This document shows, one piece after another, positions 8,132-16,184 of a stretch of 64,000 nt of DNA. The DNA comes from Kangiella shandongensis. Lineage in GTDB: Bacteria > Pseudomonadota > Gammaproteobacteria > Enterobacterales > Kangiellaceae. The notes under the pieces were generated by a model that saw only the letters and a list, made by a program, of their open reading frames with translations, made no database searches and was not told the origin of the DNA. The position numbers and the translations under genes are program-made. Positions within the stretch are counted from its first letter, which is position 1, and every line of letters begins with the position of its first letter. The DNA is taken from the NCBI RefSeq assembly GCF_020005365.1, contig NZ_JACNML010000004.1, positions 186,001-250,000 on the forward strand, written 5' to 3'.

Positions 8132-8190
8132 ATTTGAATCGTGGATGATTCAAATAGTGAAATCCAGGCCATGGAAGGACTGTATTTCAC
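8132..8190. repeat. Two adjacent palindromes in the rpsB upstream region
   Basis: ATTTGAATC and GATTCAAAT (8132-8140/8147-8155) form a perfect 9 bp stem with a 6-base loop. GTGAAAT and ATTTCAC (8157-8163/8184-8190) form a second stem that encloses CAG/CTG. They look like members of a palindromic mosaic repeat, similar in style to the one after dnaE. Confidence 0.6.
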
Positions 8191-8264
8191 GGTGCGTTAA
8201 GTGATTTTATGATCCGAAGGTAGTTATGCGTAGCATAATCTCAATGTAGGGTGGACTTCTTTTG

Positions 8265-8296
8265 GTTACTTTTCTTATCCACGTAAGAAAAGTAAC
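8265..8296. repeat. 13 bp perfect inverted repeat, CTTTTCTT-type palindrome
   Basis: GTTACTTTTCTTA and TAAGAAAAGTAAC form a perfect 13 bp stem around the loop TCCACG. A related 12 bp stem with a CTTTTCTT core and a 6-base loop lies after dnaE at 26911-26940, so the two appear to be members of one dispersed family. Confidence 0.75.
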
Positions 8297-8342
8297 TCGC
8301 TGAAAGGCGAAATAATGGAGCTAGGGGAATAAAAGTCTCTAG

Positions 8343-8437
8343 ATTCCGGCTCGTAGGCCGGAATGACAAGAATGGGTTACAGGCTCGTAGGCGCAATGAC
8401 AAGCAAAATAGAGCGAGATTCCCGACTTCTCGGGAAT
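8343..8437. repeat. Cluster of REP-like GGAATGAC palindromes
   Basis: Three related units lie in tandem. The first is ATTCCGGC/GCCGGAAT (8343-8364), followed by GACAAG. The second is a degenerate copy sharing GGCTCGTAGGC and AATGACAAG (about 8381-8403). The third is ATTCCCGA/TCGGGAAT (8418-8437) followed by GAC. This is the widespread 'GGAATGAC' intergenic palindrome type; a further copy is at 48156-48181. Confidence 0.7.
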
Positions 8438-8468
8438 GACGAATAACCACCTAAATCACCCAAAAACA

Positions 8469-8497
8469 TTGCCTTATACCCTGAAAAATGGTATAAA
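8469..8497 (+). promoter_or_regulatory. rpsB promoter with GC-rich discriminator
   Basis: TTGCCT (-35, 8469-8474), a 17-base spacer and TATAAA (-10, 8492-8497) form a good sigma-70 promoter. The bases just after the -10 are GCGCGCC, the GC-rich discriminator typical of ribosomal promoters under stringent (ppGpp/DksA) control. Transcription should begin near 8504-8506, giving a leader of about 185 bases. Confidence 0.75.
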
Positions 8498-8504
8498 GCG
8501 CGCC

Positions 8505-8689
8505 GTGGCTCGAAAGTGCGTTTAAAGACGTTTATTTATTGGGCTGCAAATACGATTATTTACTTAAAACACACGCAGATCGGCACATTTGCCGGGGTGC
8601 TCCGCCAGAAGACTTTTTATTAAGACACTGGTTGGGGTCGGGAAATGGGATTTGCGGAGGCTTAACCCTAATTTAAGAGAGAATTTATT
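8505..8689 (+). promoter_or_regulatory. rpsB mRNA leader, probable S2 autoregulatory region
   Basis: The leader folds into recognisable elements: CGGCA/TGCCG (8581-8594), and a larger hairpin in which CTCCGC (8600-8605) pairs with GCGGAG (8654-8659) and encloses CCAG/CTGG (8605-8608/8628-8631). In E. coli and relatives, S2 represses rpsB-tsf through a conserved structured leader, so a similar role is likely; the pairing given here is by eye. Confidence 0.55.
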
Positions 8690-9421
8690 ATGTCTAAAGT
8701 TAGTATGCGTGACATGCTACAGGCGGGCGTGCACTTCGGTCACAAAACTCGCTTCTGGAACCCTCAAATGCGTCCATACATCTTTGGTGCGCGTAACAAG
8801 ATCCATATCATCAACCTCGAAGAAACAGTACCTATGTTCAACGATGCGTTGAATTACTTAGGTAAAATTGCTTCTAACAAAGGTAAAATCCTTTTCGTTG
8901 GTACGAAGCGTGCTGCTGCGGATATCGTTAAAGAAGAAGCGACTCGTTGTGGTCAGTTCTTCGTTGATAAGCGTTGGTTAGGCGGTATGTTGACTAACTA
9001 CAAAACGATCCGTGGTTCTATTAACCGTTTGAAAGACTTGGAAAAACAGTCTGAAGACGGCACGTTTGATCGTTTGACGAAGAAAGAAGCGTTGATGCGT
9101 ACTCGTGAGATGGAAAAGCTTGAGCTGTCAATTGGCGGTATTAAGAACATGGGCGGTCTTCCAGACGTATTGTTTGTGATTGATGCTGAACATGAAAGCA
9201 TTGCAATTGCAGAAGCTAACAAAATGGGAATCCCTGTAGTTTCTGTTGTTGATACAAACTCTAATCCGAAAGGCGTTGATTACATCATCCCTGGTAATGA
9301 TGATGCGATTCGCGCAATTCGCTTGTACTGCGGTGCAGTAGCGGACGCGGTACTTGACGGTAAGCAAAGCAACACAGTTGCTGACAGCGACGAGTTTGTT
9401 GAAGAGGCTGGCGAAGAGTAA
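8690..9421 (+). CDS. rpsB: 30S ribosomal protein S2
   Basis: A 243-residue S2 protein, a late-assembling small-subunit protein needed for S1 docking and translation initiation. It begins with [20 protein letters not shown] and contains the family blocks [29 protein letters not shown] and [12 protein letters not shown]. Length is typical. The C-terminus ends in an acidic tail, [11 protein letters not shown]. It is the first gene of the rpsB-tsf unit, with a stringent-type promoter and a long leader upstream and an intrinsic terminator before tsf. Confidence 0.99.
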   Translation: MSKVSMRDMLQAGVHFGHKTRFWNPQMRPYIFGARNKIHIINLEETVPMFNDALNYLGKIASNKGKILFVGTKRAAADIVKEEATRCGQFFVDKRWLGGMLTNYKTIRGSINRLKDLEKQSEDGTFDRLTKKEALMRTREMEKLELSIGGIKNMGGLPDVLFVIDAEHESIAIAEANKMGIPVVSVVDTNSNPKGVDYIIPGNDDAIRAIRLYCGAVADAVLDGKQSNTVADSDEFVEEAGEE

Positions 9422-9444
9422 TCGTTGACCCTGTCGAGTATATG

Positions 9445-9467
9445 AAGGGGGCGCGGCCCCCTTTTTT
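9445..9467 (+). terminator. Intrinsic terminator/attenuator between rpsB and tsf
   Basis: GGGGGC and GCCCCC form a 6 bp GC stem around GCG (9447-9461), followed by six T's (9462-9467). In E. coli a terminator also lies between rpsB and tsf and lets only part of the transcripts through; the same arrangement is expected here. Confidence 0.85.
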
Positions 9468-9602
9468 GAAAAGACATTTGAAAAGCCTTTATATTCAGTA
9501 AGCTATAAAGCTTCATAAAGGTTTAAACACTTAGGTGTAGACTTTTCTAATTAAGTTTTCTGCTGAACCTGACCAGCAGAGTAATCTATCGGAGATACTA
9601 TC

Positions 9603-10469
9603 ATGGCAATTACTGCTGCATTAGTTAAAGAATTACGTGAGCGCACTGGCGCTGGCATGATGGAATGTAAAAAAGCGTTGGTTGAAGCTGACGGTAACAT
9701 CGAAACGGCAATTGATAATATGCGTAAGTCTGGCCAGGCGAAAGCTGCGAAGAAAGCAGGTCGTGTGGCTGCAGAAGGCGTTATTCTTGCAAAATCATCG
9801 GGTGACACAGGCGTATTGGTTGAAGTTAACTCTGAAACTGACTTCGTTGCGCGTGATGACAGCTTCAAGAAGTTCTCTTCTGAAGTAGTTGACGTTGCTC
9901 TTGAGAACGGCACAGCTGACGTTGAAGCGTTGAATGCTACAGCGATGCCTTCTGGCGAGTCTGTTGAAGAAGCGCGTGCTAACCTGGTTGCGAAAATTGG
10001 TGAGAACATCACGGTTCGTCGCGTTGCCAAAGTTGATGGTAATACATTAGGTGCTTACGTACACGGTGGTCGAATCGGTGTTCTAGTTTCTCTAGAAGGC
10101 GGCGACGAAGAGTTAGCTCGTGACGTTGCTATGCACGTAGCGGCAAGCAACCCTCAGTTCAATACTGCTGACGACGTTGATCCTGACGTGATCAATAAAG
10201 AGAAAGAAATCATTAAAGCACAGCCTGATATGGAAGGTAAGCCAGAAGATATCGTTGAGAAAATGATGGTTGGCCGTATCAAGAAGTTCGTTAATGAGAT
10301 CACGCTGGAAGGTCAAAACTTTGTTAAAGATCCTTCAACTACAGTTGGTCAGCTTCTAAAAGAGAAAGGCGCTAAAGTTGTTTCTTACACTCGCTTTGAA
10401 GTGGGCGAAGGTATTGAGAAGAAAGAAGACGATTTTGCGTCTGAAGTAGCTGCTCAAATGAAGAAGTAA
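9603..10469 (+). CDS. tsf: Elongation factor Ts
   Basis: A 288-residue EF-Ts, the guanine-nucleotide exchange factor that recycles EF-Tu. The N-terminal UBA-like domain reads [20 protein letters not shown] and is followed by the core with [16 protein letters not shown] and the [10 protein letters not shown] block near residue 175. Length is as in other gammaproteobacteria. It lies 181 bases after rpsB, beyond the attenuator, and 41 bases before pyrH. Confidence 0.99.
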   Translation: MAITAALVKELRERTGAGMMECKKALVEADGNIETAIDNMRKSGQAKAAKKAGRVAAEGVILAKSSGDTGVLVEVNSETDFVARDDSFKKFSSEVVDVALENGTADVEALNATAMPSGESVEEARANLVAKIGENITVRRVAKVDGNTLGAYVHGGRIGVLVSLEGGDEELARDVAMHVAASNPQFNTADDVDPDVINKEKEIIKAQPDMEGKPEDIVEKMMVGRIKKFVNEITLEGQNFVKDPSTTVGQLLKEKGAKVVSYTRFEVGEGIEKKEDDFASEVAAQMKK

Positions 10470-10510
10470 TTTGCTGATAAGGCATTACTAACTAACAAGA
10501 AGGAAAAACC

Positions 10511-11227
10511 ATGGCCGATTTTGCTTACAAGCGTATTTTATTGAAATTGAGTGGTGAAGCTTTGATGGGGCGTGAGGCGTTCGGTATCGATCCTCAGGTT
10601 CTGGAAAGAATCGCTAGTGAAATCAAATCGTTATGTGAGCAAGGTGTACAAGTCGGCGTGGTGATTGGTGGCGGTAATATTTACCGTGGCCAGAAATTAT
10701 CGGAAGCTGGCATGAACCGTGTGACCGGTGATCACATGGGCATGCTGGCGACTGTGATGAATTCTTTAGCTCTGCAAGACGCATTCGAGCGTATCGAGCA
10801 GCCAGCCAAGGTGCTGTCGGCGATGCCTATCGACGGTGTCTGTCAGGGCTTTTCCCGTCGTGGTGCCATCAATACGTTGGAAAAAGGGCGTGTTGTAATT
10901 TTTTGTGCTGGTACGGGCAACCCTTTCTTTACAACGGATACGGCGGCTTGTTTGCGTGGTATTGAAATCGACGCTGAACTGATTTTGAAAGCGACTAAGG
11001 TCGACGGTGTATATTCAGCAGACCCTTCTCAGGATAAGTCTGCGGTTAAGTATGATCGTTTGAGTTATAAAGAAGCCTTAGATAAAGAGCTGGCAGTAAT
11101 GGATTTAACGGCATTTTGCCTGGCTCGAGACCACAACAAAAACATTCGAGTATTCGACATGACTCAACCTGGATCTCTGGAAAATGCTGTGTTGGGTAAA
11201 GATGAAGGCACGCTGATCCATCCATAA
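10511..11227 (+). CDS. pyrH: UMP kinase
   Basis: A 238-residue UMP kinase of the amino-acid-kinase fold, which phosphorylates UMP to UDP in pyrimidine synthesis. It shows [14 protein letters not shown] at the N-terminus, [31 protein letters not shown] and the late AFCLARDHN. Length is normal. AAGGAA lies just upstream of the ATG. It follows tsf closely and precedes frr, the usual order. Confidence 0.99.
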   Translation: MADFAYKRILLKLSGEALMGREAFGIDPQVLERIASEIKSLCEQGVQVGVVIGGGNIYRGQKLSEAGMNRVTGDHMGMLATVMNSLALQDAFERIEQPAKVLSAMPIDGVCQGFSRRGAINTLEKGRVVIFCAGTGNPFFTTDTAACLRGIEIDAELILKATKVDGVYSADPSQDKSAVKYDRLSYKEALDKELAVMDLTAFCLARDHNKNIRVFDMTQPGSLENAVLGKDEGTLIHP

Positions 11228-11253
11228 TAGCTACTCTTTGCCTGCTTTTATCG

Positions 11254-11281
11254 TTGAATCAAGCGTTTATTTAGGCATAAT
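11254..11281 (+). promoter_or_regulatory. Possible frr promoter
   Basis: TTGAAT (11254-11259), a 16-base spacer and CATAAT (11276-11281) lie in the 97-base gap between pyrH and frr, about 44 bases before the frr start. This would let frr be expressed independently of tsf-pyrH. Prediction by motif only. Confidence 0.45.
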
Positions 11282-11324
11282 AGCCTGATTAAGATTATAA
11301 CAAGCAATTGTAGGAGATAACTCT

Positions 11325-11882
11325 GTGATTAATGACATTCAAAAAGATGCCGACCAGCGTATGGATAAGACCATTGAGTCTTTCAGGCACGATCTTGCAA
11401 AAGTTCGCACAGGCCGCGCACATCCTAGCTTGCTTGAGCATATTACGGTTCCTTATTATGGCGCGGAAACACCTATTAATCAGGTCGCCAGTATTAGCGT
11501 ACAGGAAGGTCGTACATTAGTCCTTCAGATTTTTGATAAGGGTGCTATTCAGGATACAGAGAAGGCGATTTTGAAGTCTGATCTGGGTCTCACGCCGAAT
11601 GTTGCTGGTCAAGTGATCCGTATTACTATGCCGCCACTGAACGAAGAGCGTCGTAAAGAGTTGATTAAAGTGGTTCGCAGTGAAGCGGAAAATGCTAAAG
11701 TAGCGATTCGAAATATTCGTCGTGACTCTAATAACTCGTTGAAAGAGTTAGAAAAAGAGAAAGAAATCACTGAAGATGAATTACGTCGTGCGGAAGAGCA
11801 AATTCAGAAGATAACCGACGCTAAAGTGGCGAAAGTTGAAGAGTTTCTGGAAGAAAAAGAGCAAGAATTACTAGAGATTTAA
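11325..11882 (+). CDS. frr: Ribosome recycling factor
   Basis: A 185-residue RRF, which works with EF-G to split the ribosome after termination. Residues 1-30 and 105-185 make the three-helix bundle (RMDKTIESFRHDLAKVRTGR; NEERRKELIKVV), and the central beta domain carries YYGAETPINQVA. Start is GTG with TAGGAG 8-9 bases upstream; no ATG fits better. A terminator follows 30 bases after the stop. Confidence 0.99.
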   Translation: MINDIQKDADQRMDKTIESFRHDLAKVRTGRAHPSLLEHITVPYYGAETPINQVASISVQEGRTLVLQIFDKGAIQDTEKAILKSDLGLTPNVAGQVIRITMPPLNEERRKELIKVVRSEAENAKVAIRNIRRDSNNSLKELEKEKEITEDELRRAEEQIQKITDAKVAKVEEFLEEKEQELLEI

Positions 11883-11911
11883 TGCCTTGCATTTGTCTTT
11901 GCGACTTGTGG

Positions 11912-11936
11912 CGCCGTGAATTGTTCACGGCGTTTT
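11912..11936 (+). terminator. Rho-independent terminator after frr
   Basis: CGCCGTGAA and TTCACGGCG form a perfect 9 bp stem around TTG, followed by TTTT. A TATAAT sequence follows at 11941-11946, which could be the -10 of a promoter for uppS and the downstream genes, though no good -35 is seen. Confidence 0.8.
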
Positions 11937-11977
11937 CATATATAATGGAACATTAATAGATTGATAAGGTAATTTGA

Positions 11978-12697
11978 GTGTCAGAGCAGAAGATCCCTCA
12001 CCATATCGCGATTATTATGGATGGTAACGGCCGCTGGGCTCAAGCACGCGGTAAAAAACGTGTGTTTGGTCATAAGGCGGGCATGGAGCGAGCGCGTGAG
12101 ATGGCGGAAGTGTGTGGAGAGCTAGGCGTTAAGTACTTGACCTTATTCGCTTTCAGTAGTGAAAACTGGAACAGGCCACAGGATGAAGTTAGCTTCTTAA
12201 TGGAACTGTTCGCGACCAGCCTTAAGAATGAATCGAAAAAGCTGAATAAGAACAATGTCAAACTGACCGTGGTTGGTGATAAAGATGGTTTTGATAAAAC
12301 GTTACGTAAAGCCATTGATAAAGCCGAAGCATTGACCCAGGATAATGATGGGCTTTACTTACAGATTGCTGCGAATTACGGTGGTCGTTGGGATATGGTA
12401 CAGGCTGCACAGCAGTTAGCGGCTCAAGGGCAGGAAATAACCGAAGAGGGCATTGCCGCTCACCTGGTAACAGGCGGCGGGCCAGATCCTGATTTGTTAA
12501 TTCGTACCGGTGGTGAGCAACGCATTAGTAATTTCCTGTTGTGGCAGGCCGCTTATTCAGAATTATATTTTAGTCCTATGCTGTGGCCAGACTTTGACGG
12601 TGATGCTTTGCAACAAGCTATTGCTGACTATAATCAGCGCCAGCGCCGCTTTGGTCAAACCGGTGAGCAGGTAACGACAGCAGAACAAGGAGATTAG
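11978..12697 (+). CDS. uppS: Undecaprenyl diphosphate synthase
   Basis: A 239-residue cis-prenyltransferase that extends farnesyl diphosphate with isopentenyl diphosphate to C55-PP, the lipid carrier for peptidoglycan and O-antigen. Visible features are IAIIMDGNGRWA (catalytic Asp15), HKAGMERAREMAE, LFAFSSENWNRP and the late LLIRTGGEQRISNFLLWQ. Length is typical. Start is GTG at 11978. It is the first gene after the frr terminator and nearly touches cdsA (4-base gap). Confidence 0.98.
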   Translation: MSEQKIPHHIAIIMDGNGRWAQARGKKRVFGHKAGMERAREMAEVCGELGVKYLTLFAFSSENWNRPQDEVSFLMELFATSLKNESKKLNKNNVKLTVVGDKDGFDKTLRKAIDKAEALTQDNDGLYLQIAANYGGRWDMVQAAQQLAAQGQEITEEGIAAHLVTGGGPDPDLLIRTGGEQRISNFLLWQAAYSELYFSPMLWPDFDGDALQQAIADYNQRQRRFGQTGEQVTTAEQGD

Positions 12698-12701
12698 GCC
12701 A

Positions 12702-13580
12702 GTGCTAAAACAACGAGTTATCACTGCTGTTTTATTGTTACCTTTGGTAGCATGTTTATTATTTATACCCAATCTAAAGCTCTTTTCAGTGATTTTATTG
12801 CCGGTTTTCGGCATTTTGGGCTGGGAGTGGTCGCGTTTATTGCAAACTAACCTGGTCGTACGAAGTGGCTTTATTGCGGCTGTATTAGTGGCGGTAGGCG
12901 GATTATGGTACCAGCTTCATGCGCTGGAGTTTTTTGTCGATGCTCAGCTGCCGCAACAGTGGTACCTAATCTATCCCTTTAAGCTTCTGATTGTAGCGCT
13001 TCTGGTCTGGGTGCTGGCGACAGCTTTAGTTTTGTTATACCCCAGAGCAACCCGAATGCTGTTTCGTGGGCCCTGGATGAGGGCGTTGCTCGGAGTGGCC
13101 ATTTTAGCGGCCGCCTGGCTGGCTATCGTGGTTATTCGCAGTTTCCATATCTCTCAGGATTATTATCTGGGTGCCTGGATGTTGCTGTTAATGCTTGTGG
13201 TGATATGGGGAGCCGATGTTGGCGCTTATTTCGCCGGGAAGAATTTCGGAAAGCGCAAGTTAGCTCCAATCGTCAGTCCGAATAAAACCTGGGAAGGTGT
13301 TATCGGGGGGCTGGTATTGGCCGTCGCTTTAGGAGTAACGGTATCGCTGCTGTTAAATTTGCACTTCGAGTGGGCACAATTGATTATCTTTGTTGTCTTA
13401 ATGGTTGCGATGTCGGTTATTGGCGATTTGTTTGAGAGTATGTTGAAGCGACGCGCTGAAATTAAAGACAGCAGTAATATTTTACCCGGACACGGTGGAC
13501 TGCTGGATCGTTTAGACAGCACCTTGTCAGTAGCGCCTTTCTTTGTCGTTGGTGTGCTGTGGCTAGAGTTGCTGGGATAA
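12702..13580 (+). CDS. cdsA: Phosphatidate cytidylyltransferase
   Basis: A 292-residue integral membrane enzyme that makes CDP-diacylglycerol from phosphatidate and CTP, feeding all phospholipid synthesis. About eight hydrophobic segments are present, and the CDS signature lies at the C-terminal end: [20 protein letters not shown] followed by GLLDRLDS. Start is GTG. It follows uppS by 4 bases and precedes dxr, the order found in E. coli where dxr is just upstream of uppS differing slightly here. Confidence 0.97.
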   Translation: MLKQRVITAVLLLPLVACLLFIPNLKLFSVILLPVFGILGWEWSRLLQTNLVVRSGFIAAVLVAVGGLWYQLHALEFFVDAQLPQQWYLIYPFKLLIVALLVWVLATALVLLYPRATRMLFRGPWMRALLGVAILAAAWLAIVVIRSFHISQDYYLGAWMLLLMLVVIWGADVGAYFAGKNFGKRKLAPIVSPNKTWEGVIGGLVLAVALGVTVSLLLNLHFEWAQLIIFVVLMVAMSVIGDLFESMLKRRAEIKDSSNILPGHGGLLDRLDSTLSVAPFFVVGVLWLELLG

Positions 13581-13597
13581 AGGTACAGAGTGATTTT

Positions 13598-14815
13598 ATG
13601 AGTAACTCCAACCAGCAATCTGTTGAAAGCGTCTGTATTTTAGGGGCGACAGGGTCTATCGGCACCAATACTCTGGATGTCATTCGACGTCATCCCGATA
13701 AATATCGAGTCTTTGCGTTAACGGCAAATCGTAATTTGGAGCAGCTAAAGCTGCAATGTCGGGAGTTTGAGCCGGACTATGCCGTGATGCCCGATTCCGA
13801 GTTAGCTCAGGAGCTGGAGTCTTTCATCGCGTATAAGAAGCTCAATACTCAGGTCTTACACGGTGCTGACAGTCTCGAGTTTGTTGCCAGCCATGAAACC
13901 GTCGATACGGTTATGGCGGCGATTGTTGGAGCGGCAGGCTTGTTACCAACACTGGCTGCAGCTGAAGCAGGCAAGAAAGTACTTTTGGCGAATAAAGAAG
14001 CCTTAGTCATGTCCGGGGCTTTATTTATGGATGCTGTGAAATCCCATGGCGCTACACTGTTACCGATCGATAGTGAGCATAATGCGATATTTCAGTGCTT
14101 GCCAGAGCATTTTGTGGAACAAGGTATTGAGCACTGCGGTGTGCATAATATTGTCTTGACTGGTTCGGGCGGCCCTTTTTTAAAGAAAGACCTGTCGGAG
14201 TTTGCAGCGATTACGCCGGACGAAGCCTGTGCGCACCCGAACTGGGATATGGGACGTAAAATCTCGGTGGACTCAGCGACCATGATGAATAAGGGGTTGG
14301 AGTTGATCGAGGCCTGCTGGTTGTTTGATGTTATGCCGCAGCAGGTTGAAGTGGTGCTTCATCCGCAAAGTATTATTCACTCTATGGTGCGTTATAACGA
14401 TGGCTCGGTGTTGGCACAGATGGGGAATCCAGATATGCGGACACCGATTGCTCATGCTTTGGCGTTCCCGGAGCGGATTGATGCAGGCGTGGCGCCGCTG
14501 GATTTCATGGAAATTTCGCAACTGACTTTTGATCGTCCCAGCAAAGAACGTTACCCTTGCCTCGCACTGGCGAGTCAGGTGATGAAGCAGGGGGGGAATG
14601 CACCGGCAAGGCTCAATGCGGCAAACGAAGTAGCGGTTGAGGCGTTTTTGAACGAACAAATCGCTTTTACACAGATCGCGCAGGTGATTCAGCAAACATT
14701 AACCTCAACCGAGTATGCTGAAGCATTAAACTTAGAATCAGTGTTGGCTGCCGATAAAGAAGCCAGAGAGTTTGCTCAACATTTAGTTCAACAAACACCA
14801 TTTAACCGTAATTAA
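13598..14815 (+). CDS. dxr: 1-deoxy-D-xylulose 5-phosphate reductoisomerase
   Basis: A 405-residue enzyme of the MEP isoprenoid pathway that converts DXP to MEP with NADPH. Near the N-terminus is the Rossmann motif [46 protein letters not shown] and [20 protein letters not shown] are the expected blocks. The frame stays open upstream into cdsA, but the ATG at 13598 (MSNSNQQ) gives the normal length and avoids that overlap. In E. coli dxr precedes uppS; here it follows cdsA. Confidence 0.98.
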   Translation: MSNSNQQSVESVCILGATGSIGTNTLDVIRRHPDKYRVFALTANRNLEQLKLQCREFEPDYAVMPDSELAQELESFIAYKKLNTQVLHGADSLEFVASHETVDTVMAAIVGAAGLLPTLAAAEAGKKVLLANKEALVMSGALFMDAVKSHGATLLPIDSEHNAIFQCLPEHFVEQGIEHCGVHNIVLTGSGGPFLKKDLSEFAAITPDEACAHPNWDMGRKISVDSATMMNKGLELIEACWLFDVMPQQVEVVLHPQSIIHSMVRYNDGSVLAQMGNPDMRTPIAHALAFPERIDAGVAPLDFMEISQLTFDRPSKERYPCLALASQVMKQGGNAPARLNAANEVAVEAFLNEQIAFTQIAQVIQQTLTSTEYAEALNLESVLAADKEAREFAQHLVQQTPFNRN

Positions 14816-14830
14816 GTGAGAGACTAACGC

Positions 14831-16174
14831 GTGACCACTGCAATTTGGAGTATTTTTGGCTTATTAGTCCTACTGGGCGTACTCGTGACTTTCCACGAGT
14901 GGGGGCACTATTGGGTTGCTAAAAAACTGGGTGTAAAGGCCCTGCGCTTCTCGGTTGGTTTTGGCAAACCGCTTTGGAGTCGTTTTAATAAACATGGAAC
15001 AGAATTCTGTATCGCACCAATCCCACTGGGTGGTTACGTTAAGTTTGTCGATGAGCGGGAAGGAAAGGTCAGTGATGAAGATTTGCCTTATGCCTTTAAC
15101 CGCCAGCCGGTGTGGAAGCGCATTCTCATCGTGCTTGCTGGACCCATGGCGAACTTCTTGTTGGCTATTCTGGTATATGCTTTTGTCTTTATGTTGGGTA
15201 TTTCTGTCGGTAAGCCTTTTGTCACAGAAGTGTACCCGGAAACACCGGCGGCAAGCGCTAACTTCCCGGGTAAAAGTGAAATTATCGACGTTGGCGGTAA
15301 ACCGGTAAAAAGTACTCAGGACAGCCTGTTCGCCTTTCTGGATCATATTGGTGATGATACTCAACTGGACGTGCTGGTTAAGCCTGTAGGACAGGACTCG
15401 ACGCAGACGGTGACCCTTGATATTAGTCAATGGCAAGAGCCAGATGAGCAGAAGGATTTATTTAAAGCGTTAGGGCTGGAGTTTGGACGTGTCGATGGCC
15501 CAGCTGAAATTGGCGTTGTGGCCAAGGATAGTGCCGCAGAGCGAGCGGGTCTTAAAGTTGGCGATCGTTTTGTCAGTATAGATGGTGAGCCTATCAAATA
15601 CTGGAGCGATATGGGCGATATTATTGCTGCGAACCCACAGCAGCCGTTACAGATGACAATTGAGCGAGATGACTCGCTGATAGAGGTGACCGCAACACCC
15701 GACTTAAGACCGGGAACAGAGACTCAGGGCGTGTTAGGCGTTGGCGCTGCTTTTATCGGTTATAACACCATCCAGTACGGCTTTTTTGAGGCGCTGGGAA
15801 AAGGCTCTCAGGAAACCTGGCAAATGGTCGAGCGGATCAGTAGCTTTCTGGGTAAATTGGTGACAGGTAAGTTATCAATTAAAAATGTGGGTGGGCCTGT
15901 CGGAATCGCACAAGGGGCGGGGCAGACAGCGCAGGCTGGAATGGTTGCATTCTTGCTTTATCTCGCTATGATAAGCGTCAACTTGGGCTTTGTTAATCTA
16001 TTGCCAATTCCTATGCTCGACGGCGGGCATCTGATGTATTATCTGGCCGAGTTGATCCGCGGTAAGCCAGTTTCTGAAAGAATTATGGAACTTGGGATGC
16101 GAGTTGGCATCATATTACTGCTGACGTTAATGGCTGTAGCGCTATTTTTTGATATAGACCGATTAAACCAATAG
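14831..16174 (+). CDS. rseP: Site-2 intramembrane protease RseP
   Basis: A 447-residue inner-membrane zinc protease that makes the second cut in anti-sigma factor RseA and so releases sigma-E under envelope stress. The zinc site is HEWGH (residues 22-26) in the first TM helix, and LDGGH (396-400) supplies the third ligand. Two PDZ domains occupy about residues 125-215 and 220-290, with GPMANF (104-109) just before. Start is GTG. It lies 15 bases after dxr and 10 before bamA. Confidence 0.98.
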   Translation: MTTAIWSIFGLLVLLGVLVTFHEWGHYWVAKKLGVKALRFSVGFGKPLWSRFNKHGTEFCIAPIPLGGYVKFVDEREGKVSDEDLPYAFNRQPVWKRILIVLAGPMANFLLAILVYAFVFMLGISVGKPFVTEVYPETPAASANFPGKSEIIDVGGKPVKSTQDSLFAFLDHIGDDTQLDVLVKPVGQDSTQTVTLDISQWQEPDEQKDLFKALGLEFGRVDGPAEIGVVAKDSAAERAGLKVGDRFVSIDGEPIKYWSDMGDIIAANPQQPLQMTIERDDSLIEVTATPDLRPGTETQGVLGVGAAFIGYNTIQYGFFEALGKGSQETWQMVERISSFLGKLVTGKLSIKNVGGPVGIAQGAGQTAQAGMVAFLLYLAMISVNLGFVNLLPIPMLDGGHLMYYLAELIRGKPVSERIMELGMRVGIILLLTLMAVALFFDIDRLNQ

Positions 16175-16184
16175 AGATAATTAG

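Larger units (their letters stand above)
7949..8468. other. Gene-free region with palindromic repeats
   Basis: About 520 bases between the SIR2 gene and the rpsB promoter hold no credible gene. What is visible is a series of perfect short inverted repeats (listed separately at 8132-8190, 8265-8296 and 8343-8437). Open frames in this stretch are readings of the repeats and not proteins. Confidence 0.6.

Noticed and set aside
8241-8450. Minus-strand open frame of about 69 codons
   Set aside because: It reads directly through the GGAATGAC palindromes, has no ribosome site, and its residues reflect the repeat.
13559-13597. Upstream start for dxr inside cdsA
   Set aside because: The ATG at 13598 gives the family length; the 13 extra codons would overlap cdsA and are not conserved-looking.
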